DNA from: DASUSH01 sp036375215
GTDB lineage: Bacteria; Actinomycetota; Thermoleophilia; Solirubrobacterales; 70-9
Assembly: GCA_036375215.1 (NCBI GenBank)
Contig: DASUSH010000072.1
Coordinates: 1-17,507 of the forward strand
Reading direction: 5' to 3'
DNA length: 17,507 bases
Made by a program: the position numbers and the translations under genes. This document shows positions 4,474 to 11,745 of the stretch, in pieces; position 1 is the first letter of the stretch, and every line of letters begins with the position of its first letter. The notes below the pieces were generated by a model. The model was not told where the DNA came from and made no database searches. It was given only the letters and a program-made list of their open reading frames with translations.

Positions 4474-6870
4474 ATGGCCTTCGCCGCTCCCGTCCGCTCC
4501 CGTCCGCTCACCGGCACCGCCGCCATCGCCGCGGGCGCGGTCGCGGGGGCGATCGCCAGCTCGGTGGCCGGGGCCTGGTACCAGCTGATGCGACGGCCGC
4601 TGCCGCGCACGACCGGCTCGCTGACCCTCGACGGGCTCGACCGGGAGGTCGAGATCCGCCGCGACCGCTGGGGCGTGCCGATGATCTCCGCCCGGACGCG
4701 CCACGACCTCTGGTTCGGCCAGGGGTTCTGCCACGGTCAGGACAGGCTCTGGCAACTGGAGCTCTACCGCCGCACCGCGGCCGGGCGAATCTCCGAGATC
4801 GCCGGCGCCGAGACCCTGCCCACCGACCGGCTGATGCGCACGATCGGCTTCCGCCGGGTCGCGGACCGCGAGGAGCACGAGCTCGAGCCCGGGCTGCGCG
4901 CCGAGCTCGAGGCGCTCTGCGCCGGCGTGAACGCCGCGGCCGCCGCCCGCCCGCTGCCGTTCGAGTTCCAGGTCCTGCGCCTCGGCTTCGACCCGTGGAC
5001 TCCCGCCGACATGCTGGCTGCGACGAAGCTGCTCGCCTTCGGGCTGTCGACCAACTGGGAGCGCGAGCTCCTGCGCGCGGAGATGGGGCGGGAGCTCGGC
5101 CCCGAGCGGGCCGCCCTGCTCGACCCGGCCTACCCCGTCGGCCACCCCGTGGCGACGCGGCCGGGCGAGGGCTTCAAGGGCCCGGGCCTCGAGCTCGCCG
5201 AGCAGATCGACCGCGTCCGCGAGACGCTCGGGCTGGCGGTCGAGGCGAGCGGCTCGAACAACTGGGCGGTTAGCGGCGCGCGCTCGGCCTCGGGCGCGCC
5301 GATGCTCGCCGGCGATCCGCACCTGCCCCCGAGCATGCCCGGCATCTGGTACCAGGCAGGCCTCCGGCTGGGCGACCGCCACGCGCGCGGGGCGACGATC
5401 CCGGGGATCCCGGGGATCTACATGGGCCACAACAACGACGTCGCCTGGAGCTTCACCAACGTCATGGCGGACGTCGAGGACCTCTACGTCGAGCGGATCG
5501 AGGGCGAGCGCTACGAGCACGACGGGCGCTGGCACCCGATCGAGGAGGTCGGCGAGGACATCGTCGTGCGGGGAGGGGGCCAGCCGGAGCGGCTGAGCGT
5601 CCGCCTCACCCGCCACGGGCCCCTCGTCACCGACGTGCTCGGGACCGACGAGGCCGAGCCGCTGGCGCTGCGGTTCGCCGCCCTCGAGATGCCGTGCGTG
5701 ACGCCGGCGCAGACCTCCATCCTCGAGCCGGCCAGCGGCGCCGAGCTGCTCGCCGGCCTCGCCCCGCACACCCTGCCCGCCTCCAACCTGCTCTGGGCCG
5801 ACCGGCACGGCGGCATCGGGTACAAGCTGATCGGCCGGATCCCGGTCCGGCCGGGCGGCTGCCCCGACCTGCCGAAGCCCGGCTGGACCGGGGAGTACGA
5901 GTGGGACGGCTACGTCCCGTACGACGAGCTCCCCGAGACGCGCGATCCCGACCGCGGCTTCCTGGTGACCGCCAACAACCGGATCGAGCCCGAGGACTAC
6001 CCGCACCACATCTCCAGCGAGTACCTCGACGGCTACCGGGCGCGGCGCATCGAGTGGCTGATCACCGACCGCGAGGAGCACGACGCCGCCGGCTTCGCCC
6101 GCATGCAGGTCGACGACCTCTCCCTACCCGGCCTCGAGGTCGCCCACCGGCTCGCCCGCCTGCGGGCCCGCGACCAGCGCGAGGTGAGCGCGATCGAGCG
6201 CCTGCGGAGCTGGGACGGGCGGATGTCCCGCGACTCGGTCGCCGCCTCGATCTACCAGGCCTTCACGATCCAGCTGGCGCGCGAGTTCGCCCGCGCCGCG
6301 ATCGGCGACCGCGACCTCGCCGAGCGCTGGCTCGACCGCTCCTCGACCGGGTTCACCAACCACGTGACCTCGCCCTGGCGCTGGCAGTCGCGCCTGATGG
6401 ACCTCTGGGAGGAGGGGGACCCGGAGCTCGTCGGCCGCTCGTGGGACGAGCTCGCGCTCGATTCGCTGCGCTCCGCCCTCGACTACCTCGCAGACCGCTT
6501 CGGCGCGGACCCGGACCGGTGGCGCTGGGGCCGCGTGCACCGGATGACCTTCCCGCATCCGCTCGGCGAGGCGAACCCGCTCTTCGACCGGATCTTCAAC
6601 CGCCGGCTCGAGACCGGCGGCGCGCAGGAGACCGTGAGCCAGATCGCCTTCGACCCGAACGACCCGTTCAGCGCGGTCTGGGCGCCGAGCTGGCGGATGG
6701 TGATCGACATGGCCGATCCCGAGGCGGCGCGGTGGCAGGCGTTCACGGGCCAGTCCGGCCACCCCGGGAGCCCCCATTACGACGACCTGCAGCCGCGCTG
6801 GATGTCAGGCGAGACCCAGCCGATGGCCGGCGAGGGGCCCTGGGACGTCCTGACGCTGGAGCCGCGGTGA
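4474..6870 (+). CDS. Penicillin acylase-family N-terminal nucleophile hydrolase, membrane-anchored
   Basis: A 798-residue Ntn hydrolase that cleaves an amide bond in an acylated substrate, as in penicillin acylases, acyl-homoserine-lactone acylases and aculeacin acylase. A hydrophobic stretch at about 12-36 should serve as a signal or anchor, placing the enzyme outside the membrane. The alpha-chain motifs DRWGVPMISA (64-73) and FGQGFCHGQDRLWQLEL (81-97) precede the autocleavage point Gly260-Ser261 in SGSNNW. Counting from Ser261 as B1, His283 (DPHL) is B23 and Asn501 (ANNR) is B241, which matches the catalytic positions of penicillin G acylase. The protein should therefore mature by autocleavage into two chains. 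The substrate cannot be read from the sequence. A 10-bp tandem repeat follows the start codon, and the stop overlaps the next gene (GTGA). Confidence 0.93.
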   Translation: MAFAAPVRSRPLTGTAAIAAGAVAGAIASSVAGAWYQLMRRPLPRTTGSLTLDGLDREVEIRRDRWGVPMISARTRHDLWFGQGFCHGQDRLWQLELYRRTAAGRISEIAGAETLPTDRLMRTIGFRRVADREEHELEPGLRAELEALCAGVNAAAAARPLPFEFQVLRLGFDPWTPADMLAATKLLAFGLSTNWERELLRAEMGRELGPERAALLDPAYPVGHPVATRPGEGFKGPGLELAEQIDRVRETLGLAVEASGSNNWAVSGARSASGAPMLAGDPHLPPSMPGIWYQAGLRLGDRHARGATIPGIPGIYMGHNNDVAWSFTNVMADVEDLYVERIEGERYEHDGRWHPIEEVGEDIVVRGGGQPERLSVRLTRHGPLVTDVLGTDEAEPLALRFAALEMPCVTPAQTSILEPASGAELLAGLAPHTLPASNLLWADRHGGIGYKLIGRIPVRPGGCPDLPKPGWTGEYEWDGYVPYDELPETRDPDRGFLVTANNRIEPEDYPHHISSEYLDGYRARRIEWLITDREEHDAAGFARMQVDDLSLPGLEVAHRLARLRARDQREVSAIERLRSWDGRMSRDSVAASIYQAFTIQLAREFARAAIGDRDLAERWLDRSSTGFTNHVTSPWRWQSRLMDLWEEGDPELVGRSWDELALDSLRSALDYLADRFGADPDRWRWGRVHRMTFPHPLGEANPLFDRIFNRRLETGGAQETVSQIAFDPNDPFSAVWAPSWRMVIDMADPEAARWQAFTGQSGHPGSPHYDDLQPRWMSGETQPMAGEGPWDVLTLEPR
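4485..4509 (+). repeat. Out-of-frame 10-bp tandem repeat near the acylase start
   Basis: CGCTCCCGTC occurs twice in tandem, followed by a half copy CGCTC, within codons 4-12 of the acylase gene. Because the unit is 10 bp, loss or gain of one copy would shift the reading frame before the membrane anchor. With 2.5 copies, slippage is possible but not expected to be frequent. Confidence 0.6.
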
Positions 6871-7349
6871 GCCGCCGCGACCAGATCAAGCTCAGTCCCG
6901 CCGAGCAGCGCGAGCTGATCGAGGCGGAGCGCGTCGTCCACGTCGCGACGTTCGGGCCGCGCGGCTGGCCGCACCTGATGCCGCTCTGGTACGTGCCCCG
7001 CGTAAGCGACGAGGGCGAGCCGGAGATCTGGGTCTGGACCTACGCCAAGTCGCAGAAGGCCAGGAACCTCGAGCGCGATCCGCGGGCGACGCTGATGATC
7101 GAGGCGGGGACCGAGTACGCCGAGCTGCGGGGCGTGCAGATCGAGGCCGAGGCCGAGCTGGTCCGCGACCCCGACCGCGTCCTCGAGTTCGGCAAGGAGC
7201 TGACGCTCCGCTACACCGAGGGCATCGACTCGATCGAGGGCGACGCCGCCGCCGGGCTCGAAGCCCAGGCGCCGAAGCGGGTCGCGATCCGCTTCGAGGC
7301 GATCCGGACGGCGACCTGGGACCACCGCAAGCTCGGCGGCACCTACTGA
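6867..7349 (+). CDS. PPOX-family split-barrel oxidoreductase (FMN- or F420-binding)
   Basis: A 160-residue protein of the pyridoxamine 5'-phosphate oxidase-like split-barrel fold. Recognisable segments are VVHVATFGPRGWPHLMPLWYV (23-43, given as VVHVATFGPRG and WPHLMPLWYV), IWVWTYAKSQKARNLERDP (54-72) with the lysine/arginine-rich phosphate-binding strand, and the terminal W-x3-KLGGTY. This layout resembles the actinobacterial F420-dependent oxidoreductase-B group (Rv1155/Rv2074-like), but FMN- or heme-binding relatives look similar, so the cofactor is uncertain. The start is GTG 6867, inside a GTGA overlap with the acylase stop, indicating translational coupling. A longer upstream extension of the frame only reads across the acylase gene. 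The family often reduces or binds small electrophilic cofactors or metabolites. Confidence 0.82.
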   Translation: MSRRDQIKLSPAEQRELIEAERVVHVATFGPRGWPHLMPLWYVPRVSDEGEPEIWVWTYAKSQKARNLERDPRATLMIEAGTEYAELRGVQIEAEAELVRDPDRVLEFGKELTLRYTEGIDSIEGDAAAGLEAQAPKRVAIRFEAIRTATWDHRKLGGTY

Positions 7350-7360
7350 CAGGCGACGAG

Positions 7361-7366
7361 TAGCCT
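7361..7366 (+). promoter_or_regulatory. Candidate -10 box of the rml operon
   Basis: TAGCCT lies in the 27-nt gap after the PPOX gene and ends 10 nt before the rmlA ATG at 7377. No clear -35 box or ribosome site is seen; a short-leader or leaderless transcript is suggested. Confidence 0.35.
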
Positions 7367-7376
7367 TGCGGCGCCG

Positions 7377-8453
7377 ATGGAGCCGCTCAAGGGCCTGATC
7401 CTCTCCGGGGGCGCGGGCACGCGCCTGCGCCCGATCACCCATACGTCCGCCAAGCAGCTCGTGCCGGTGGCGAACAAGCCCGTGCTCTTCTACGGGATCG
7501 AGGCGCTGGTCGAGGCCGGGGTGGCCCAGATCGGGATCATCGTCTCGCCGCAGACCGGCGACGAGATCCGCGCGGCGACCGGGGACGGGTCGCGCTTCGG
7601 CGCCGAGATCGAGTTCATCACCCAGGACGAGCCGCTCGGGCTCGCCCACGCGATGCTGACCGCGGAGGACTTCCTCGGCGGCTCGCCGTTCGTGATGTAC
7701 CTCGGGGACAACCTGCTGCGCGACGGCATCGACGAGCTCGCGGAGCAGTTCCGCCGCAACGAGCCCGACGCGCTGATCCTGCTCACCAGGGTCCCCGATC
7801 CGAGCCACTACGGGGTCGCCGAGCTCGACTCCGACCGGGTCGTGCGGCTGGTCGAGAAGCCGAAGGACCCGCCCAGCGACCTCGCCCTCGTCGGCGTCTA
7901 CATGTTCAAGCCGCTCGTCTTCGACGCGGCGCGGCAGATCGAGCCCTCCGCCCGCGGCGAGCTCGAGATCACCGACACGATCCAGCGCCTGATCGACGAC
8001 GGCAAGCGGGTCGAGTCGCGGACCGTGAGCGGATGGTGGAAGGACACCGGCCAGCTCGAGGACATGCTCGAGGCGAACCGGCTCGTGCTCGAGGACACCG
8101 AGCGCCGCATCGACGGCGACCTCGACGAGGCCTCGAAGGTCGAGGGCCGCGTCGTGATCGAGGCGGGCGCGACGCTCGAGCGCGCGGTCGTCCGCGGACC
8201 GGCGGTGATCGGCGCCGACGCCCGCATCGCCGATGCCTACATCGGCCCCTACACCGCGATCGCCCCCGGCGTCGTCGTCGAGCGCTCCGAGGTGGAGCAC
8301 TCGATCCTGCTCGAGGGCGCCCGCGTCACCGACCTGCCGGCGCGCATGGAGGCGAGCCTGCTCGGCCGCAACGTCCATCTCGCGAGCGCCGACGGCCTGC
8401 CGAAGACGCTGCGGATGATCGTCGGGGACAACGCGGAGATCACGATCCCGTGA
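7377..8453 (+). CDS. rmlA: Glucose-1-phosphate thymidylyltransferase, long RmlA type
   Basis: First enzyme of dTDP-L-rhamnose synthesis: it joins dTTP and glucose 1-phosphate to give dTDP-glucose and pyrophosphate in the cytoplasm. The nucleotidyltransferase signature GGAGTRLRP (11-19) is followed by SAKQLVPVANKPVLFY (24-39), the metal-binding YLGDN (108-112), the sugar-binding EKPK (160-163) and WWKDTG (220-225). At 358 residues it belongs to the long form, with a C-terminal left-handed beta-helix of hexapeptide type from about 245 to 340, rather than the roughly 290-residue enterobacterial form. The long form is also used in antibiotic deoxysugar pathways, but the neighbouring rmlD, rmlB and rmlC fix its role as rhamnose. 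Its stop overlaps the rmlD start (GTGA). Confidence 0.95.
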   Translation: MEPLKGLILSGGAGTRLRPITHTSAKQLVPVANKPVLFYGIEALVEAGVAQIGIIVSPQTGDEIRAATGDGSRFGAEIEFITQDEPLGLAHAMLTAEDFLGGSPFVMYLGDNLLRDGIDELAEQFRRNEPDALILLTRVPDPSHYGVAELDSDRVVRLVEKPKDPPSDLALVGVYMFKPLVFDAARQIEPSARGELEITDTIQRLIDDGKRVESRTVSGWWKDTGQLEDMLEANRLVLEDTERRIDGDLDEASKVEGRVVIEAGATLERAVVRGPAVIGADARIADAYIGPYTAIAPGVVVERSEVEHSILLEGARVTDLPARMEASLLGRNVHLASADGLPKTLRMIVGDNAEITIP

Positions 8454-9301
8454 GGGTGATCGTCACCGGCGCCGCCGGGATGCTCGGGTCCGACCTCGTC
8501 CCGGCGCTCCGCGACCGCGGCCACGTCGTCACCGGGCTCTCCCGCCGCGAGCTCGACATCACCGATGCCCGCGCCGTCGAGGCTGCGCTCGCCGAGCACC
8601 GGCCCGAGTGCGTCGTCAACTGCGCCGCCTGGACCGACGTCGACGGCGCCGAGGCGGACGAGGCCGCGGCGACCCTGCTGAACGACCAGGCCGCCGCGCT
8701 CACCGCCGCCGCCGCCGCCGGAATCGGCGCGAGCTACGTCTTCATCTCCACCGACTACGTCTTCGACGGCACCCGGGGGGCGCCTTACGTCGAGTCCGAC
8801 CCGACCGACCCGATCGGCGCGTACGGCCGGTCCAAGCTCGGCGGCGAGACCTCCGTCGCGGTGGCCAACCCGCGCTCGTTCATCGTCCGGACCTCCTGGC
8901 TCTTCGGCCGCCACGGCAAGAACTTCGTCGAGACCATGCTCGGCCTCGCCGACACCGAGCCCGAGGTCCTCGTCGTCTCGGACCAGGTCGGCTGCCCCAC
9001 GTACACCGTTCACCTCGCCGCGGCGCTCGCCGAGCTGATCGAGCGCGACGACTTCGGCGTCCACCACATCGCCGGGTCCGGCGAGTGCTCCTGGTTCGAC
9101 TTCGCCCAGGAGATCTTCGACCAGTCCGGCGCCGAGACGAGGGTGATGGCGGCCACGACCGAGATGCTTGCCCGCCCTGCCCCGCGGCCGGCCTACTCGG
9201 TGCTGCGCTCCGAGCGCCGCAACCCGATCGTGCTCCCCGACTGGCGGCGTGGCCTCGCCGAGTACCTGGCCGAGCGCCGCGCGCAGGCGGTCGCCGTATG
9301 A
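8450..9301 (+). CDS. rmlD: dTDP-4-dehydrorhamnose reductase
   Basis: Last step of the pathway: NAD(P)H-dependent reduction of dTDP-4-keto-L-rhamnose to dTDP-L-rhamnose. The 283-residue protein is a short-chain dehydrogenase-type Rossmann enzyme with the nucleotide-binding TGAAGMLGSDL (6-16), NCAAWTDVDGAE (57-68), STDYVFDG (100-107) and the catalytic Tyr125-x3-Lys129 in AYGRSK. The conserved substrate-side segment RTSWLFGRHGKNFV follows. The start is GTG 8450, overlapping the rmlA stop by four bases, and immediately begins the first Rossmann strand (VRVIVTGA). The end overlaps the rmlB start (ATGA). A run of five GCC codons encodes an alanine helix near residue 88; this is in frame and unremarkable. 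Confidence 0.95.
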   Translation: MRVIVTGAAGMLGSDLVPALRDRGHVVTGLSRRELDITDARAVEAALAEHRPECVVNCAAWTDVDGAEADEAAATLLNDQAAALTAAAAAGIGASYVFISTDYVFDGTRGAPYVESDPTDPIGAYGRSKLGGETSVAVANPRSFIVRTSWLFGRHGKNFVETMLGLADTEPEVLVVSDQVGCPTYTVHLAAALAELIERDDFGVHHIAGSGECSWFDFAQEIFDQSGAETRVMAATTEMLARPAPRPAYSVLRSERRNPIVLPDWRRGLAEYLAERRAQAVAV

Positions 9302-10296
9302 GGCTGCTCGTCACCGGCGGCGCGGGGTTCATCGGCTCCGGGTTCGTCCGCGATCGCCTCGAGCGCGTTCCCGGGGACTCGATCCGGGTCCTCGACAAGC
9401 TCACCTACGCGGGTCGGCGCGAGAACCTCGAGGGGCTCCCCGCCGACCGGTTCGAGCTGGTCGAAGCGGACATCGCCGACCGCGACGCCGTCCGCGCCGC
9501 GATCAGGGGCTGCGACGCGGTCGTCAACTTCGCGGCCGAGTCGCACGTCGACCGCTCGATCGAGTCGCCAGGCGAGTTCATCACCACCGACGTCTTCGGC
9601 ACGTTCGTCCTGCTCGACGCCGCGCGCGCGGCGGGCATCCGCCACCTCCAGATCTCGACCGACGAGGTCTACGGCTCGATCGAGGAGGGCGCGTTCACCG
9701 AGGCCTCTCCGATCGAGCCCTCCTCGCCCTACTCCGCCTCGAAGGCCGGCGGCGACCTGCTCGTGCGCGCCTTCGTCCACACCTACGGCGCCGACGCGCT
9801 GATCTGCCGGGCGTCCAACAACTACGGCCCCCGCCAGTACCCGGAGAAGCTGATCCCCCTCTGCATCCTGAACGCGCTCGCCGGCGACCCGCTGCCCGTC
9901 TACGGCGACGGCATGCAGGTCCGCAACTGGCTGCACGTCAGCGACTTCTGCAGCGCGATCTCGGTCGTGCTCGAGCGGGGCGTGGCGGGCGAGGTCTACA
10001 ACGTCGGTGGTCCCGACGAGCTCCCGAACATCGAGGTCGTGAAGCGGATCCTCGAGCTCACCGGCCGCGACGAGTCGCTGATCACCTACGTCACGGACCG
10101 CCCCGGCCACGATCGCCGTTACTCGCTCTCGGCCGATCGCACCGAGGGCCTCGGCTGGGAGGCGGCGGTCGGCTTCGACGCCGGGCTCGAGAGCACCGTC
10201 GCGTGGTACCGCGAGAACGAGTCCTGGTGGGGCCCGATTCGCTCCGGCGACTACCGCGAGTACTACGAGCGCCAGTACGGCCGGGCGTTGAGCTGA
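9298..10296 (+). CDS. rmlB: dTDP-glucose 4,6-dehydratase
   Basis: Second pathway enzyme: it converts dTDP-glucose to dTDP-4-keto-6-deoxyglucose with bound NAD+. The 332-residue extended SDR shows the cofactor loop GGAGFIGS (7-14), DKLTYAGRRENL (33-44), ESHVDRSI (81-88), the catalytic Thr121-Asp122-Glu123 in STDEVYG and Tyr145-x3-Lys149 in YSASK. SNNYGPRQYPEKLIP (173-187) and DRPGHDRRY (267-275) are characteristic of RmlB among nucleotide-sugar epimerases and dehydratases. ATG 9298 overlaps the rmlD stop by four bases. The last codons share one base with the rmlC start (TGATG). Length and motifs are standard for the family. Confidence 0.96.
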   Translation: MRLLVTGGAGFIGSGFVRDRLERVPGDSIRVLDKLTYAGRRENLEGLPADRFELVEADIADRDAVRAAIRGCDAVVNFAAESHVDRSIESPGEFITTDVFGTFVLLDAARAAGIRHLQISTDEVYGSIEEGAFTEASPIEPSSPYSASKAGGDLLVRAFVHTYGADALICRASNNYGPRQYPEKLIPLCILNALAGDPLPVYGDGMQVRNWLHVSDFCSAISVVLERGVAGEVYNVGGPDELPNIEVVKRILELTGRDESLITYVTDRPGHDRRYSLSADRTEGLGWEAAVGFDAGLESTVAWYRENESWWGPIRSGDYREYYERQYGRALS

Positions 10297-10898
10297 TGCC
10301 GCGGCGGATCGAGACCTCCCTCGAAGGCCTCGTCCTCGTCGAGCCCGCGGCCCACGGCGACGAACGCGGCTTCCTCGTCGAGACCTACCGCGCCGACGCC
10401 TGGCGCGAGCTCGGGATCGTGGTCGAGGCCTTCGTCCAGGACAACCACTCGCGCTCGGCCAAGGGGACCCTGCGCGGGCTCCACTTCCAGACCGGGCCGG
10501 GCCAGGCGAAGCTCGTGCGCTGCGCCCGCGGCGCGATCTTCGACGTCGCCGTCGACCTCCGCCGCGGCTCGCCGACCTTCGGCCGCTGGGAGGGACACGA
10601 GCTCTCCGACTCGAACCACCGGCAGCTGTTCGTCCCGGTCGGCTTCGCGCACGGCTTCCTCGTCGTCTCCGACGAGGCCGACGTCGCCTACAAGCTCTCC
10701 TCCTACTACGACCCCGGGACCGAGTCCGGGATCGCCTGGGACGACCCCGAGGTCGGCGTTGAGTGGCCGCTCCCCGACGGTGCCGAGCCGCAGCTCTCGG
10801 CACGCGACAGGAAGGCGCCGCGACTCGCCGAGATCGCCGACGGGCTCACCTTCCAGCCATCCGGCCCAAGCGGCGCATCCGGAAATCCCGACCTGTAG
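10296..10898 (+). CDS. rmlC: dTDP-4-dehydrorhamnose 3,5-epimerase
   Basis: Third pathway enzyme: it epimerises dTDP-4-keto-6-deoxyglucose at C3 and C5 to the L-rhamno form. The 200-residue cupin has HGDERGFLVETYR (20-32), the catalytic His63 in LRGLHFQ, Lys73 in AKLVRC, the cupin strand PVGFAHGF (114-121) and the aromatic pair in YKLSSYYDP (132-140), which includes the catalytic tyrosine position. The start is ATG 10296, sharing its A with the rmlB stop. The last 15 residues form a short Gly/Ser/Pro tail that is not part of the usual fold. It closes a complete four-gene set; no glycosyltransferase using the rhamnose is in this window. Confidence 0.95.
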   Translation: MPRRIETSLEGLVLVEPAAHGDERGFLVETYRADAWRELGIVVEAFVQDNHSRSAKGTLRGLHFQTGPGQAKLVRCARGAIFDVAVDLRRGSPTFGRWEGHELSDSNHRQLFVPVGFAHGFLVVSDEADVAYKLSSYYDPGTESGIAWDDPEVGVEWPLPDGAEPQLSARDRKAPRLAEIADGLTFQPSGPSGASGNPDL

Positions 10899-10903
10899 GT
10901 CTC

Positions 10904-10919
10904 CTGGCTGATCAGCCAG
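10904..10919. terminator. Perfect palindrome just after rmlC
   Basis: CTGGCTGATCAGCCAG begins 5 nt after the rmlC stop. As RNA it folds into a 6-bp stem with a GATC loop. No T run follows, so it is at best a weak terminator or an RNA 3'-end stabiliser; as DNA it could also be a protein site. Confidence 0.35.
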
Positions 10920-10921
10920 TC

Positions 10922-10940
10922 CGCCCGCGGGTCGCGGGCG
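10922..10940. terminator. GC hairpin downstream of rmlC
   Basis: CGCCCGCG-ggt-CGCGGGCG forms a perfect 8-bp stem with a 3-nt loop, very close behind the previous palindrome. Together they could end rml transcription; a U tract is missing, as is common in high-GC actinobacteria. Confidence 0.4.
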
Positions 10941-10979
10941 CGCCGACGAACGAGGGGGTCTGATGTCGTTTCGCCTGAA

Positions 10980-10993
10980 CCGGCGCTAGCCGG
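10980..10993. terminator. Short hairpin downstream of the minus-strand surface protein gene
   Basis: CCGGC-gcta-GCCGG lies 7 nt past the stop of the minus-strand gene at 11001. Stem of 5 bp, loop of 4. Possible bidirectional terminator in the convergent gap, with low support. Confidence 0.3.
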
Positions 10994-11000
10994 GCCGCAA

Positions 11001-11654
11001 CTAGAAGTCGATCCGCTCGAGCGTCCCGGCGGCGATGCAGGGGGAGCCGAGGTAGTTCAGCCCCAGGGTCGCCGAGTCGCCGGCGACCCGGAGGCCGTGG
11101 CCGTCGGGGCCGAGGACGAACCCCTCGTCGACGTCGTTGCGGACGTTCGTCGTCCCGCTCGCGGCGGAGTTGAGCAGTAGCTCGCTCTCCGGGCCGGGCG
11201 TGGTGGGCTCGAGGAAGTTGCCGCCGTTGCCGCGGTGGTTGTCGCGGCCCTCCATCACGGTGCCCGGCTGCGTGGTGGTCGCGACCAGCACGATGATGTC
11301 CTCGGCTCCCGGGTTGATCGAGCAGAAGGCGGAGACCGTGACCGACCCGTTGGTGGCGATCTGGACCGACTCGCCGGCGGCCACGCGGACCGCGAAGGGG
11401 ATGCGACCCTCGACCGACTCCGCCTCCGGGACCGCCCCGAGGGTCGACTCGTCGATCGCCGAGCCCTTGAGGCCGTCCGGAGCGACGCGCGAGTTCTTGA
11501 TCGCCTTCTTCGCGATCTTCTGGTTCGTCACCGCCTGGTCGGCGATGTCGCTGGTGCCGATCCTCGAGGCGGCGTAGGCGCCGCCGCCGAGGGCGAGCAC
11601 CAGCGCGCAGATCGCGACCAGCATCGCCGGGGAGGGCTTTCGGAGCCGGCCCAT
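11001..11654 (-). CDS. Exported or membrane-anchored surface protein of a Solirubrobacterales-type family
   Basis: A 217-residue protein of unknown function. The N-terminus MGRLRKPSPAM is followed by a hydrophobic helix (about 10-28) ending in GGGAYAASRIG, giving a signal peptide or anchor. Residues 30-80 are a low-complexity polar stretch with a loose repeating pattern (SDIADQAV, NQKIAKKAIKNSRV, KGSAIDESTLGAV). The rest looks like an all-beta domain with two cysteines, Cys111 and Cys206, which could form a disulfide outside the cell. Proteins with this start, helix and repeat are, from memory, abundant in Thermoleophilia and largely uncharacterised. ATG 11654 is chosen because GGAG lies 3 nt upstream and the family motif begins there; longer upstream starts add only atypical sequence. 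The gene is convergent with rmlC and divergent from lhr. Confidence 0.75.
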   Translation of the reverse strand: MGRLRKPSPAMLVAICALVLALGGGAYAASRIGTSDIADQAVTNQKIAKKAIKNSRVAPDGLKGSAIDESTLGAVPEAESVEGRIPFAVRVAAGESVQIATNGSVTVSAFCSINPGAEDIIVLVATTTQPGTVMEGRDNHRGNGGNFLEPTTPGPESELLLNSAASGTTNVRNDVDEGFVLGPDGHGLRVAGDSATLGLNYLGSPCIAAGTLERIDF

Positions 11655-11695
11655 CGACTCCAGTAACACGTCGAGGGCCGGGATGGCGCGGTCCG

Positions 11696-11701
11696 TAAGA
11701 T
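11696..11701 (+). promoter_or_regulatory. Candidate -10 box of lhr
   Basis: TAAGAT is a good TANNNT match in the gap between the divergent surface-protein gene and lhr. Transcription from it would start near 11708, giving a leader of about 40 nt. No clear -35 box is seen. Confidence 0.4.
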
Positions 11702-11712
11702 GAGTCGGTTGA

Positions 11713-11734
11713 GCACTCGTCCGGAAGCGAGTGC
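11713..11734 (+). promoter_or_regulatory. Stem-loop or dyad in the predicted lhr leader
   Basis: GCACTCG (11713-11719) and CGAGTGC (11728-11734) are perfect inverted copies separated by TCCGGAAG. The element lies between the candidate -10 box and the ATG at 11746. It could be a hairpin in the 5' leader or a repressor site just after the transcription start. Confidence 0.4.
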
Positions 11735-11745
11735 CGGATTCACCG

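Noticed and set aside
5397..5421. Repeated ATCCCGGGG units in the acylase gene
   Set aside because: The unit is 9 bp and in frame, encoding the family's Ile-Pro-Gly motif before the conserved GHNND segment. This is coding constraint, not a variable repeat.
3709..6081. Very long antisense open frames opposite the acylase, lhr, rml and MFS genes (up to about 790 codons)
   Set aside because: They mirror the codon positions of recognised genes in GC-rich DNA, have skewed Arg/Ala/Asp/Val-rich compositions and show no domain motifs. They are a by-product of third-position GC bias.
8704..8720. GCC trinucleotide run in rmlD
   Set aside because: It encodes five alanines in a helix, stays in frame and is ordinary for GC-rich coding sequence.
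10963..10989. Eight-codon reading frame preceded by GAGGGGG after rmlC (MSFRLNRR)
   Set aside because: It has a plausible ribosome site, but no plus-strand gene follows for over 700 nt, so a leader peptide makes little sense; chance is likely at this length.
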